From assembly GCF_025399795.1 (NCBI RefSeq), contig NZ_JAODTZ010000001.1, forward strand, positions 310,001 to 374,000: 64,000 bases of DNA. Direction: 5' to 3'. A program made the translations under genes and the position numbers. Under the pieces are notes generated by a model, which was not told where the DNA came from, did no database searches, and saw nothing but the letters and a program-made list of their open reading frames with translations. Of this stretch, positions 36,200-45,184 are shown one piece after another (position 1 is the first letter of the stretch; every line of letters begins with the position of its first letter). The stretch comes from Streptomyces rhizosphaerihabitans (GTDB lineage Bacteria > Actinomycetota > Actinomycetes > Streptomycetales > Streptomycetaceae).

Positions 36200-36350
36200 C
36201 GGGATCACGAGCGCAGGGATCACGAGCGCAAGGGTCACATGGGCAGCCGTCGCATGGGCAGCCGTCACGAAAGCAGGGGCCACCAAGACAGGGGCCACCT
36301 GGGCAGGAACGCCGGAGCAGAGACACAAGGGCAGAGGCTCAAGGCAGAGG
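36200..36350. repeat. Degenerate short repeats between the SDR and HelD-like genes
   Basis: GGGATCACGAGCGCA-like units (36200-36235), then two CATGGGCAGCCGTC copies and GGGGCCACC copies at roughly 15-20 bp intervals. Low-complexity and non-coding. Confidence 0.6.
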
Positions 36351-36365
36351 TCACCCGGGCGGCGG

Positions 36366-38522
36366 TCACCAGGGCAGGGGGCGCGCGTGGATCACGTCCA
36401 GGCGCGACACCGCCCGGGTCAGCACCACGTAGAGCCGGTGTAGCCCGCGCGCCTCGGCCTCCGCTATCGCGGCCGGTTCCACGGCCACGACATGGTCGTA
36501 CTCCAGTCCTTTGGCAAGACTCGCGGGCAGCACCGCGATCCGGGCGCCCAGTTCATCGACTCCGGCGGCGCTGATCCCCGCGGCGCCGAGCGCCTCCCGT
36601 ACCCCGGCGACGTCCGCGTCGGCGGCGATGACTCCGATGGACCCCTCGTGCGCGAGCGCCTCCCGCACGGCCGCGACGGTCTCGGCCGACGGGTCGGAGG
36701 TCGGCCGGATCCTCAACTCGCCGTCCCTGCGCAGGGATCGAGCCGGAGGTACGCCCACACCGAGGCGGTCCAGCACCCGGTTGGCGAGTTCGACGATGAC
36801 CTCGGGAACCCGGAATCCGATCGTCAGCGGGACGACTGCGGCGTCCGGCTTGCCGAGATGGACGAGGAGTTCGTCCCATTCCCGTGCCGCCCAGGGAGTC
36901 GTGCCCTGCGCGAGGTCCCCGAGCACGGTCAGCGATCCGAAGGAGGCCCGCCGCGCGATGGCCCGGCATTCCATCGGCGACAGATCCTGTGCCTCGTCGA
37001 TCACCAAGTGGCCGTATCCCTCGGGGTGTTCGATGAGCCCGGCGATCTCGTCGAGGAGGACGTGATCGGCGGCCGACCACCGCGCCGACTTCCACGAACG
37101 CGGCGGCTTCGCCCACAGGACCGCCTTCTGCTCGTCGGCGTCGAGGATCCCGTCCGCCGCCCGCTCCAACGCCTCGGCGTCGGTGAGGAGTCGAGTGAGC
37201 AGCTCCGCGGGGCGCACCCGGGGCCACACCGCGTCGACGTACTCGCCGACCGGCCGGGCCCGCGAGATCCGCTGCGCCCAGGCGTTCGTCTGCGGCCCGG
37301 CCCGCCACTCGGCCCGCTCCCGCACATACCGCACGACCCTCGTCCGCACCCGCTCCCGCCCGACGGCGTACGGCGGTTCCTCGGCGCGTACGTCGTCCAC
37401 GACGCGGCGCAGTACGGCGACGGGGACGCGCCAGCGGTACGTGCCGTCCGGCACGGCGAGGGCATCGGCCGGCAGGCCGACGTTCCCGTACAGCGCCCGG
37501 CGCAGCACCTCGGCCATCCGGGCGTCGTGCTTGACGACGGCGGCCCGTTCGTCGTCCTCTCCTGTCACCGGGTGACCGGCGATCTCCTCCCCGATCGTCG
37601 ACTGGCGTACGCCGGTCTCCCCGAGGGCGGGCAGGACCTCCGCGATGTACGACAGGAACGTGCGGTTGGGGCCGAGGATCAGCAGGCCGCCGCGGCGGAT
37701 GCGCTGCGGATGCGTGTAGAGGAGGTAGGCGGCCCGGTGCAGACCGACGGCCGTCTTGCCGGTGCCCGGGGCGCCCTGCACACAGACCGAGGCCGCCAGA
37801 TCACCTCGTACGAGATCGTCCTGCTCGGGCTGGATGGTGGCGGCGATGTCCCTCATGGGGCCGACGCGGGGGCGCTCGATCTCCCCGGCGAGAATCGAAC
37901 TGCCGTGACCGGCCGCGCTCCCGACGGAGCCGTTCGCAACGGTCCCGCTCCCGCTCCCAGCAGCCCGGCTCCCGACTGTCCGGTTCTCCGGTGGCTCCGC
38001 CGCGACGCGCTCCGCCCCGATGTGTTCGTCCTCCAGTCCCGTGAGGTCTGTGGAGTCGCCGCGGCTGCCGGGGGCCCACCCGAAGCGGCGGCGGACGGCG
38101 ACACCCTGGGGGTCACGGGCGCTCGCCTGGTAGAAGGCGCGCGAGACGGGGGCGCGCCAGTCGACGACGAGGGGTGGGGCTGCGGGGTGTTCCCTGATCC
38201 GCAGCCGCCCGATGTGATAGCTCTGCCCGGCATGGTCGGCGGCCTCCGTGCCCGAGCCCTGGAAGTCCAACCGCCCGAAGAACAAGGGACCTTGGGGCAG
38301 CTCGCGCAGTTCCTTCGCCTGGCTGCGCAGCTGGTAACCGAGCACCTCGGCGTCGGCCCCGGAAGCGGAGACGTCCTCACCGGTGACGACCTGTTCCTCG
38401 GCACCGTCGACCATCGCGGCGAGGGCGGCGCGGCAGGTGTCGTGAAAGGCGCGTTCGCGGGAGAGGGAGCGGGCGAGCGGCAGGTCCGGGGCATGCCGTC
38501 GGACGGGGTCGGGTGGCGTCAT
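36366..38522 (-). CDS. HelD/HelR-like RNA polymerase recycling ATPase
   Basis: A 718-residue superfamily 1 motor. The N-terminal helical arm (1-90) contains acidic GEDVSASGADAEVLGYQLRS. Walker A is GAPGTGKT at 250-257 (Lys256), Walker B is LVIDEAQDLSPME, and motif V/VI region is LAKGLEYDHVVAVEP and GLHRLYVVLTRAVSRLDV. Length and layout match actinobacterial HelD, including S. venezuelae HelR, which removes rifampicin from RNA polymerase. I see no rifamycin-associated element upstream, so the HelR assignment is not firm. It follows a TetR gene in the same direction with a 61-bp gap. Confidence 0.88.
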   Translation of the reverse strand: MTPPDPVRRHAPDLPLARSLSRERAFHDTCRAALAAMVDGAEEQVVTGEDVSASGADAEVLGYQLRSQAKELRELPQGPLFFGRLDFQGSGTEAADHAGQSYHIGRLRIREHPAAPPLVVDWRAPVSRAFYQASARDPQGVAVRRRFGWAPGSRGDSTDLTGLEDEHIGAERVAAEPPENRTVGSRAAGSGSGTVANGSVGSAAGHGSSILAGEIERPRVGPMRDIAATIQPEQDDLVRGDLAASVCVQGAPGTGKTAVGLHRAAYLLYTHPQRIRRGGLLILGPNRTFLSYIAEVLPALGETGVRQSTIGEEIAGHPVTGEDDERAAVVKHDARMAEVLRRALYGNVGLPADALAVPDGTYRWRVPVAVLRRVVDDVRAEEPPYAVGRERVRTRVVRYVRERAEWRAGPQTNAWAQRISRARPVGEYVDAVWPRVRPAELLTRLLTDAEALERAADGILDADEQKAVLWAKPPRSWKSARWSAADHVLLDEIAGLIEHPEGYGHLVIDEAQDLSPMECRAIARRASFGSLTVLGDLAQGTTPWAAREWDELLVHLGKPDAAVVPLTIGFRVPEVIVELANRVLDRLGVGVPPARSLRRDGELRIRPTSDPSAETVAAVREALAHEGSIGVIAADADVAGVREALGAAGISAAGVDELGARIAVLPASLAKGLEYDHVVAVEPAAIAEAEARGLHRLYVVLTRAVSRLDVIHARPLPW

Positions 38523-38583
38523 TCCATCCAGAGTACCGGAATAACGTAACCGAGTAACATTCTTTACTTGGTAACGCTCTTGT

Positions 38584-39213
38584 TCAGGTGAGCCCGGGGA
38601 ACCCCGCCGCGAGCTGCGCGAAGGCCCGCTCGGCCGCCGCCACGGCGTCCGAACGGACGTCCTTCACCCGCTCCCCCTCAGCGATCCGCCGCAGGTTCTC
38701 CTCGGCGAGGATGCGGCGCACGGCCGTGATCTGCCCCGCGGCGAGCCGCGCGTCGAGCCCGGCGCCCAGCGGCTCGGAGAGGGCCTCGGCGAGCGCGGCC
38801 TCGGACCGCTCCAGGTACCCGTACATCCGCGCCACCAGTGACGGCGTCCCGTAGAGCAGCCCGTGGAAGGCGAGGATGCCGGGATGTTCGTTGAGCCCGG
38901 TGACGGGGTCCTCGCGGCGCAGCCCGTCCAGGAAGTGCTCGCGGAGCGCGTCGATCGCGGACCGCCCGGCCGCCCGGCCCTCCTCGACGACCCGCGCGGC
39001 CTCCGTCTCGTGGTCCGCGAACCGGTGCAGGACGAGGTCCTCCTTGGCCGGGAAGTACCGGAAGAGCGTCGGCTTGGAGATCTCGGCGGCGGCCGCGACC
39101 TCGGCGACGGACACGGCGTCGAACCCCTTCTCCAGGAAGAGACCGATGGCGGTGTCGGAGACGGCCTGGTACATCCGTTGCTTCTTGCGTTCACGCAGTC
39201 CGGTGCCACTCAT
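38584..39213 (-). CDS. TetR-family transcriptional regulator
   Basis: A 209-residue repressor-type protein. The HTH (about 10-60) has YQAVSDTAIGLFLEKGFDAV, SVAEVAAAAEISKPTLFRYF and PAKEDLVLHR. The ligand-binding C-terminal domain is all helical. The ATG at 39213 (MSGTGLRERKKQRMYQ) is the preferred start. It is upstream of the HelD-like gene and may be co-transcribed. The short spacer carries several GTTAC repeats that may be promoter or operator elements. Confidence 0.92.
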   Translation of the reverse strand: MSGTGLRERKKQRMYQAVSDTAIGLFLEKGFDAVSVAEVAAAAEISKPTLFRYFPAKEDLVLHRFADHETEAARVVEEGRAAGRSAIDALREHFLDGLRREDPVTGLNEHPGILAFHGLLYGTPSLVARMYGYLERSEAALAEALSEPLGAGLDARLAAGQITAVRRILAEENLRRIAEGERVKDVRSDAVAAAERAFAQLAAGFPGLT

Positions 39214-39336
39214 GGTCACGAGCCTACGCACAGCCCGGGACCCCGCCCCGGCACGGAATCACGTGCCCGCCGCCCCCGACCCCTCCCGCCGCGCCCGCCT
39301 GTCCCGCCTTGTCGCACCGCCGTCGCTCGGCGCGCG

Positions 39337-40370
39337 TCACGGCCGGCGCTTGCTGCCGATCGGGGCATAGCGCATGTAGTACCACTTTTCGAGCGAGGCG
39401 GTGACGTCCTCCACGGTCGGCACCTCGATCTCCAGCGGTTCCGTCGCGGCGCTCAGCACCTTCTGGATCTTGCCGCCCGCGTGCACGAAGAGACCCCCGT
39501 CGACCGTCGGCTCCTCGACCAGCAACAGAGCCGTCCGGATGACGTCGGTGAAGACGGACTGGGCCCTCTTGAAGGCGAGGAGCTTGGGAAGGTCCTCCTC
39601 CCAGCCGGCCGAACCACCGGGGACGACGCTCTCGACGGCCGCCACTGCTCGATCATCCGGTCTTCCTGGTCCCACGGGTACCGCATCAGGTAGAGGTGGG
39701 TGGCCAGGTCGTAGAGCGGGTCTCCGAACGTCGCCAGTTCCCAGTCGATCGTCCAGAGCCGTTCCTCTCCGTCGACCACGAAATTCTCACGGTGGAGATC
39801 GGCGTGCAGCAGACAGAAAGGGCGACCGGTCAGTCCCGACACATGCTCACGGAGCTTTCCGAAGGAGGCGCCTTCCAGTCCGAGATCGTAGAACAGGCCT
39901 TTGAAGTCGGGCATATTCCGCTGGTACACCACCTCTTCCGTGAACAGGATCAGCCGCTCCAAAAAGCCGTCAGTGTCGCCCTCGGCCGCCCGGTCCACGG
40001 ATTTGCAGGTCCGTTCCGCGGTGAGGGAATCGGGCCTTACACGGGCCAACTGCCCGAAGAGGGAAACGATTTGACCGAGGAGGGACGAGGGGATCCCGCC
40101 GCCGGATCCGTACAGGGTCCCCAGCGTCTCGCCCTCGATGAACCGCTGAAGACCGACGGAGCCCGCCTGGATCAGTTCGGGGATGTACTCGATGCGCCCC
40201 TGCAACGCGCGGAGCAGCTCCTCTTCGGAAGAGAAACAGCGCCGGTCGAACCACAGCAGCCCAGGACGCGGCTCCCGGCATTTCCAGCGGACCGGTTCGG
40301 CTTCTCCCGTCCAGCCCGGCAGCGGAACGACATACGTCTCGTGGTGGTAGCCATGAAAAGGCCCTTCCAC
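39337..40370 (-). pseudogene. Aminoglycoside-phosphotransferase-like kinase with a frameshift
   Basis: The N-terminal part (from GTG 40370) shows the APH catalytic motif LLHADLHRENFVVDG and LWTIDWELATFGDPLYDLAT. At about 39640-39648, reading stops aligning after DRMIEQW and resumes in another frame as AAVESVVPGGSAGWEEDLPK, through AFKRAQSVFTDVIRTALLLV to a stop at 39337. The intact paralogue at 41285-42700 has MIELWADAM and FEHVQSVFADVMRAA at the same place. A single missing G after TGG would explain it. It is either a true pseudogene or an assembly indel. Confidence 0.75.
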
Positions 40371-40393
40371 TACGGACGCGTCCCCAGAGACTT

Positions 40394-40545
40394 CTACAGC
40401 GCGCCGGACGGCGAGGCTGGCTGATTCAGGTATCGCGTCCTCCCCCTCTCATCAAGGAGGCGAGCATACGAGCCGAGCACGACCATGGCGCCGGCATCGC
40501 ACAATTCGGACTCCTTGGCCAATACCCACCCTACCGGGTCCGGCA
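40394..40545 (-). pseudogene. Possible fossil of a HAD phosphatase C terminus
   Basis: The minus strand reads ELCDAGAMVVLGSYARLLDE before a stop at 40394. This resembles RLRDAGAKIVIGSYAPLLEE at the end of the adjacent HAD protein. The upstream part does not align. Consistent with a partial duplication in this cluster. Confidence 0.4.
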
Positions 40546-40622
40546 GGGTAACGGCCTGCTCTCGCAGCCATATCCGGCGAGCGGTCTCGACGCCACGGGT
40601 CAGCGGACGTGCCGGCGCCCCT

Positions 40623-41456
40623 TCACCTCGACGTGGCGACGCCCTTCGCCTCACCCGTGACACGACCGGCCGGGCCATCGGCACCGCCGCCTCGCGCCTC
40701 TTCGAGCAACGGAGCGTACGACCCGATCACGATCTTGGCGCCCGCGTCCCTCAGCCGGGCCCGCTTCTCGGGGTTGCGGCCGTAGCCGATGAACCGGACT
40801 CCCGCCCGTTCCGCGGCCACGAAGTCCGTCGGCGTGTCCCCGATCATCACCGCGTCCTCCGGCTGCAGGCCCATGCCCGCCAGCGCCCGGTGCAGAACGT
40901 CGGGATGCGGCTTCATCAGATCGGGGTCGGCACTGCGGCCGTGGACGGCCTCGAAGAATCCGCGCAGATGGTGGTTCCGGAGATAGCGGTCCGCCGCGCG
41001 CGGGGCGTTGTTGGTGACCACAGCCAGCCGCAGCCTCCTTCCGGCCAGCCGCGCGATCAGCGCGTCCGCGTCCGGTGTGGGCCACGCGGTCAGCGCCGCT
41101 TCCCACTCACCCCGCGTCACGCACTTGTCCAGTTCACCGACCAGAGCCGCGGGGTCCGGCGCCTCCACGCCCAGGTCCTTCGGGTCCGACTCCCACAGGA
41201 CACGGTGGACAGCACGCAGGACCACGTGAGGATCCTTGTCGGCGCGTTCCTCCTCGGTCAGCGCGTCGGCGAGACCCAGGTTCGTCACCAGGCCACGGAC
41301 TGTGTCGGCCACGCGCATCGACGAACCCTCGGGAAACAGCCGGCAGACCGGACCGTCGAAGTCGAACAGAACGCAACGCGTTGCCGGACCGCCCTCATCG
41401 CACCAGAGAAGCTCCCGCGCATCACTCGCTTCACTGCCACCGTCAACAACAACCAT
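40623..41456 (-). CDS. HAD-superfamily phosphatase (DevB-like)
   Basis: 277 residues from ATG 41456, preceded by GAGAGGAG. The haloacid dehalogenase motifs are complete: nucleophile Asp32 and Asp34 in LFDFDGPVCRLF, motif II VVTNNAP, the LMKPHPDVLHRAL lysine and motif IV MIGDTPTDFVAAERAG. The cap insertion after motif I suggests a small-molecule phosphatase. It is related to the DevB-like protein at 45249-45986. Its first 172 bp overlap the end of the kinase gene upstream in a different frame, and no later start exists before the DFD motif. Confidence 0.88.
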   Translation of the reverse strand: MVVVDGGSEASDARELLWCDEGGPATRCVLFDFDGPVCRLFPEGSSMRVADTVRGLVTNLGLADALTEEERADKDPHVVLRAVHRVLWESDPKDLGVEAPDPAALVGELDKCVTRGEWEAALTAWPTPDADALIARLAGRRLRLAVVTNNAPRAADRYLRNHHLRGFFEAVHGRSADPDLMKPHPDVLHRALAGMGLQPEDAVMIGDTPTDFVAAERAGVRFIGYGRNPEKRARLRDAGAKIVIGSYAPLLEEARGGGADGPAGRVTGEAKGVATSR

Positions 41457-42700
41457 GCCGCTCCTCTCAACAACCATGCTGCTCCCACTGATCCGCCGCC
41501 CGCGCGGCTCCCAGGATTCCTACCCGCGAGAATCCGCTCCCGCGAATGTTTCGGACCAGAATGCCCTTTTGCCGTCCGCACGCCGGTCGCGACGGAGTGG
41601 CCTTCCGACTCGTACCAACGCCGTAGCGCACCTTCGGTCACCACCTCGTTCAGGGCCTCGTCGTCCAGACCCAGCGCCTCCCGCGCCTTTCTCACGGCCT
41701 CGCAGACCTCTTCGGCGGTCGTCCTGAAGTCGTGGGCTTCCGGCTTCTTCTCCAGCAGGCCCACGGCGGCCCGCATGACGTCGGCGAACACCGACTGGAC
41801 GTGTTCGAAAGCGACGTACCGGCCCAGTTCGCCGTCCAGGCCGGCCGTCGCGTCCCCGTGCCCGGCCCGGCGCATCGCGTCGGCCCACAGCTCGATCATC
41901 GACTCCCGTTCCGCCTTGTCGTAGTCCATCCGCACGAGATGGGTCGCCAGGTCGTGCAACGGGTCGCCGAACAGGGCCAGCTCCCAGTCGATGACGACGA
42001 GGTTCCCGTCACCGCCCGAGACACGTGACAGCACCACGTTGGCCCTGTGAACGTCGGTGTGGAGCAGCGCGAACGGCCGCCGGGTCAGCACGGGGACCGT
42101 GCGCCGGAACCGCTCCATGACGTCACGCGGAATGCCCACCTCGTCGAACAACGCCCCGAAGCGCGGCCGGTTGCACTGGTGCACCCGGTTCTCGGTGAAA
42201 TCGATCAGCCAGTTCAGGAAACCCGTGCTGTCACCGTCGACGGGCCAGTGGACGGGCAGCACCGGGAGCTCGCGCACGGGGACACCGGCCAGAGCCGCGA
42301 AGAAACCGGCCAGTGCCTCCAGCCTGTCCCGGCCGATGGTGCCCCGCGGAATCGCGTCGGACAGCACCCGCCCGGGAACGTATTCGTACAAGGACCAGCT
42401 CCCGAAGTCGCGCAGGCAGCGCGGCGCTTCCGGGAGCTGAGTCCGCACGGCACGCAACACGTCCGATTCCCTCGTCCACAGCCTGGGAACGACCTCGATC
42501 GTCACCTTCGGGGTACGGAACTTGGCGAGGATCTTGCCCGAACCCACCCCGAGCAGGACGGCCAGAGGCTGCCCCAGGGGCAGGATGTGATTGCTGTTGT
42601 GGTGACCCACGACCGCGTCCCCGGCGAGTTTGCGGAGCCGGAGCCGTGCGAGGACGTGGACCGCTACCCGATGTGCCCTGCGAGGCAGTTGATGCGCCAT
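41285..42700 (-). CDS. Aminoglycoside phosphotransferase-like kinase
   Basis: About 471 residues (ATG 42700; ATG 42742 also possible). The APH/choline-kinase fold is shown by LLHTDVHRANVVLSRVSGGD (catalytic HXDXXXXN) and VVIDWELALFGDPLHDLATH (metal-binding Asp). The last 60-110 residues are unlike the paralogue: the reading frame runs on through the start of the HAD gene to a stop at 41285, so the C-terminal tail is probably non-homologous read-through. It is downstream of a DevA-like regulator and upstream of a HAD phosphatase in the same direction: a kinase/phosphatase pair. Antibiotic resistance cannot be assumed. Confidence 0.82.
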   Translation of the reverse strand: MAHQLPRRAHRVAVHVLARLRLRKLAGDAVVGHHNSNHILPLGQPLAVLLGVGSGKILAKFRTPKVTIEVVPRLWTRESDVLRAVRTQLPEAPRCLRDFGSWSLYEYVPGRVLSDAIPRGTIGRDRLEALAGFFAALAGVPVRELPVLPVHWPVDGDSTGFLNWLIDFTENRVHQCNRPRFGALFDEVGIPRDVMERFRRTVPVLTRRPFALLHTDVHRANVVLSRVSGGDGNLVVIDWELALFGDPLHDLATHLVRMDYDKAERESMIELWADAMRRAGHGDATAGLDGELGRYVAFEHVQSVFADVMRAAVGLLEKKPEAHDFRTTAEEVCEAVRKAREALGLDDEALNEVVTEGALRRWYESEGHSVATGVRTAKGHSGPKHSRERILAGRNPGSRAGGGSVGAAWLLRGAAWLLLTVAVKRVMRGSFSGAMRAVRQRVAFCSTSTVRSAGCFPRVRRCAWPTQSVAW

Positions 42701-42766
42701 GGCGGGGCAGGTTAGCGCTTCCCCGGACCCGGGTGCCGACATGTCACCATCTGGACACCCGACCCC

Positions 42767-43657
42767 TCACTCATCATCGCCGAGCATGTCCCAGTTCGAG
42801 TCGAACCAGCCCTTGGCACTGGCGAAGAAGCTGGAATCCCGCGACTCGCCCTCCTCCCGCCGGTAGTGATGGAGGGACAGCCCCAGCCCGAGGACGTCCA
42901 GCGCCGGAACCATCACGCCGTCACCGACATCGATGGACTTCGGGACCAGTTCGTAGAAGCCGTGCAACATCTCGGAGTCGTTGAACACGTACAGCTTGAA
43001 CTGGGGGGTGGCCGCCGTCCTGCGGATGTCCAGACGGACATCGACGGACAGCTTCAGCTCCTCCACTTTGGACCGGAGCTGAACCACCATGTCCCGCAAC
43101 GCCTCCTCGCGCTGCTGGGCGATTCCCCGGAAGCGCTCCCAGACCCTGACGTCGGCGGGGTCCACGGCCCGGGGATAGGCGAGCGGCTTGTCCGTCGACG
43201 GGAGCAGGATCCGCATCCTCACCTCGCGTGGGGCGATCTCCCCCGCGACGATCCGCTCGACCTGTACGCGGATGTGGCCGCCCAGCGTCTCCGAAGTGAG
43301 GTTGTAGGCGTCTAGCGAGACCTGAGGCTCCTCGAAGGCCCTGCGGATCGCCGTGTCAAGGGTCACCCGTCCCCGTTGGTCCTGGCGCGGAATCGACGCC
43401 GCACCACCCGGCACCCGCAGCACCGTGCTGCCGCTGCCCTGACGGGAACTTATGAAGCCGTCCTCCCTCATCCGCGCGAGGACCTTCTGCACGGTGTCAC
43501 GGGAGACGCCGTACTCGGCGGCCAGCTCCCGCTGCGTGGGGAGTATGTCGCCCGGCCGGTAGGTCCCGTTGGTCAGCAAGTTGTGCAGGGCGTTCTCGAC
43601 TCTCAGAAACGCCCTGCGTCCGCTGTCTTCGTCCCCTGCACCACGCGAGTTGACCAC
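42767..43657 (-). CDS. GntR-type regulator, diverged DevA-like paralogue
   Basis: 296 residues from GTG 43657. GntR winged helix (about 18-85): VENALHNLLTNGTYRPGDIL, PTQRELAAEYGVSRDTVQKV. The C-terminal sensor (about 100-296) shares the layout of the other three regulators in this cluster: MRILLPSTDKPLAYP, a QFKLYVFNDSEMLHGFYELV strand, and the terminal RDSSFFASAKGWFDSNWDML. This domain looks like a non-catalytic phospholipase-D-like fold, but that is inference. It is divergent from a 63-residue membrane peptide and followed in the same direction by kinase and phosphatase genes. Confidence 0.88.
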   Translation of the reverse strand: MVNSRGAGDEDSGRRAFLRVENALHNLLTNGTYRPGDILPTQRELAAEYGVSRDTVQKVLARMREDGFISSRQGSGSTVLRVPGGAASIPRQDQRGRVTLDTAIRRAFEEPQVSLDAYNLTSETLGGHIRVQVERIVAGEIAPREVRMRILLPSTDKPLAYPRAVDPADVRVWERFRGIAQQREEALRDMVVQLRSKVEELKLSVDVRLDIRRTAATPQFKLYVFNDSEMLHGFYELVPKSIDVGDGVMVPALDVLGLGLSLHHYRREEGESRDSSFFASAKGWFDSNWDMLGDDE

Positions 43658-43774
43658 ATGCCGAACCTACCGCCATCCCACGGTCAACACACCACTTCTA
43701 GCCAAATAAGCCCACCGATTGGGCTACTTGTTAGTCGATCAGCCAGGCAGGGAAAAGCCAATCTAAGTCAACCA

Positions 43775-43786
43775 GTCCAATTGGAC
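43775..43786. promoter_or_regulatory. Palindrome in the first regulator/peptide spacer
   Basis: GTCCAATTGGAC is a perfect 12-bp palindrome in the AT-richer spacer between the divergent regulator (start 43657) and peptide gene (start 43854). AGCCCA/TGGGCT forms another short inverted repeat near 43709-43725. It differs from the GTTGG-N3-CCAAC sites of the other three modules. Confidence 0.5.
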
Positions 43787-43853
43787 GGATCAAGTCGCCA
43801 ACGGTCGACGATTGAGCGGTTGACGCCGGTACGACACAAGACGGGGTGGGGGC

Positions 43854-44045
43854 ATGGTCGCGGTCGAGATCCTGTTGAACTTGCTGGCCCTCTGGGCGAA
43901 CTATCTGATGGACAAGGACTTCGGGCCACTCGGCGCAGTGGCCGTCTGCCTGCTGGCAATTGGCCTGAAGGTGCGCAACTCAACCTGCATATTGGTTGCC
44001 ATCGGACTGCTGTGCCTGCTGATGATGCAGGGATCTCATACGTGA
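43854..44045 (+). CDS. Small two-helix membrane peptide, family member 1
   Basis: 63 residues, starting MVAVEILLNLLALWANYLMD. Two hydrophobic helices (about 2-18 and 28-57) flank the conserved turn DFGPLGAVAVCLLAIGLKVR, followed by N-S-T, I and LLCLLM. The same skeleton (GPxGhxxxxxxTxGhKxxNxTxxxIGxhhL) is found in the peptides at 47060 and 48369. It is divergent from a DevA-like regulator. Function unknown; candidate membrane effector or signal of the regulator. Confidence 0.75.
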   Translation: MVAVEILLNLLALWANYLMDKDFGPLGAVAVCLLAIGLKVRNSTCILVAIGLLCLLMMQGSHT

Positions 44046-44154
44046 GGTCATGGGTGTCCGGCGGGATCCGCAGGACACCCTCCACCGAGTGCGACCACCC
44101 TCGTTCGACCGCACGAGCCACCGTGTGCGGCGGGCACGGTACCCCCGGGCGCCG

Positions 44155-45012
44155 CTAGGACAGCTTGAGGTCCGTGGTGATGGTTTCCCAGAGGGCGTCG
44201 AACCACTTCTGGGACTCGTCCACGAACGCGGCGTCCCGGCCGCCCGCCCGCTTCTCGAAGGAGAAGAGCAGAGACGCGGAGCCGAGGGCGTCGTACATGT
44301 CCAGCTTCTCGCCGTCCGAGATCTCCTCTTCCCGCCTGGTGATCGTGTAGTACGCCAGCAGCGCCGCCGACCCGTTGAGCAGGTACAGCTTCACCGGCGG
44401 GGTGAAGGGCAGGGCCCGGAAGGTCACATGGACATCGATGCCGTGGGAGGAGCGCAGGGACTGGAGGTTGTGGCGCAGCACATACCCCTGGGCGTTGCGC
44501 TGCATCAGCCAGCGTTTGTGGACCGCGTCGTCGCCCTGGTCGTCGACGGAGACGGGGAACGCCAGGTTGATCTCCCGGCTGGGCAGCAGGATCCGCACGT
44601 CGATGCGCTCCGGACGGATCCTGCCGTCGTGGATCTGACGGACCGGCCCGTCGAGCGCCAGCGTCAGCGTCTCCGCGGTGAGACAGACCACGTCGATCCG
44701 CACATGGGGGACGGAGAACGCCTCGGTGATACGCGGGGACAGGCCCACCATGGTCGGCTGGGGTCCGTTCCGGGTGGGAGTGACTTCCGCGATCCGCGGC
44801 GGACTGCCCTTGCTGACGTTGCTGAGCAGGCCGCCTTCCTGGAGCTCGCGCAGGGCCAGCCGGACCGTGCCGCGCTCGACGCCGAACTCGTCGGCCAGTT
44901 CCGCCTGGGTGGGCAGACGGTCGCCGGCCTTCAGCTCACCGGCGCGGATGCGCTCCCGCAGGACATCGGCGATCTCCTGGGACGAAAGCCTTCTGCTGCT
45001 GCCACTCACCAC
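44155..45012 (-). CDS. GntR-type regulator, recent duplicate of devA
   Basis: About 285 residues from a GTG (45012) preceded by GGGAG. Nearly identical to the regulator at 45986-46846 in both the winged helix (LSSQEIADVLRERIRAGELK, PTQAELADEFGVERGTVRLA) and the sensor (VHVTFRALPFTPPVKLYLLN, AAFVDESQKWFDALWETI). Differences cluster around residues 140-180 and 240-260. There is no phosphatase gene behind it, unlike devA. Its divergent partner peptide survives only as a relic. A recent tandem duplication. Confidence 0.9.
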   Translation of the reverse strand: MVSGSSRRLSSQEIADVLRERIRAGELKAGDRLPTQAELADEFGVERGTVRLALRELQEGGLLSNVSKGSPPRIAEVTPTRNGPQPTMVGLSPRITEAFSVPHVRIDVVCLTAETLTLALDGPVRQIHDGRIRPERIDVRILLPSREINLAFPVSVDDQGDDAVHKRWLMQRNAQGYVLRHNLQSLRSSHGIDVHVTFRALPFTPPVKLYLLNGSAALLAYYTITRREEEISDGEKLDMYDALGSASLLFSFEKRAGGRDAAFVDESQKWFDALWETITTDLKLS

Positions 45013-45108
45013 AACGTTCTCCCGAGTCACAACCAAACGGTACAACTCTCCCCTGTTTACGAGGAGTTACTCGAAAGTTATTCACCAACCAGGGAAAAGA
45101 TAGTCAGG

Positions 45109-45121
45109 GTTGGCAGCCAAC
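45109..45121. promoter_or_regulatory. GTTGG-N3-CCAAC site, module 2
   Basis: GTTGGCAGCCAAC, 97 bp upstream of the regulator start. The same dyad occurs at 46953 and 48236 at comparable positions, so it is the best operator candidate for these regulators. Confidence 0.65.
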
Positions 45122-45184
45122 TCGGCCAATGCGGAGGAAGTTTCCCTCTCTCCCGATCCTCCGTGACAGCAAGCGGATCACGAC

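Noticed and set aside
39337..42700. Aminoglycoside-resistance island
   Set aside because: The APH-fold proteins are diverged, linked to developmental regulators, and the APH fold also covers choline, homoserine and macrolide kinases; no other resistance or mobility genes are present.
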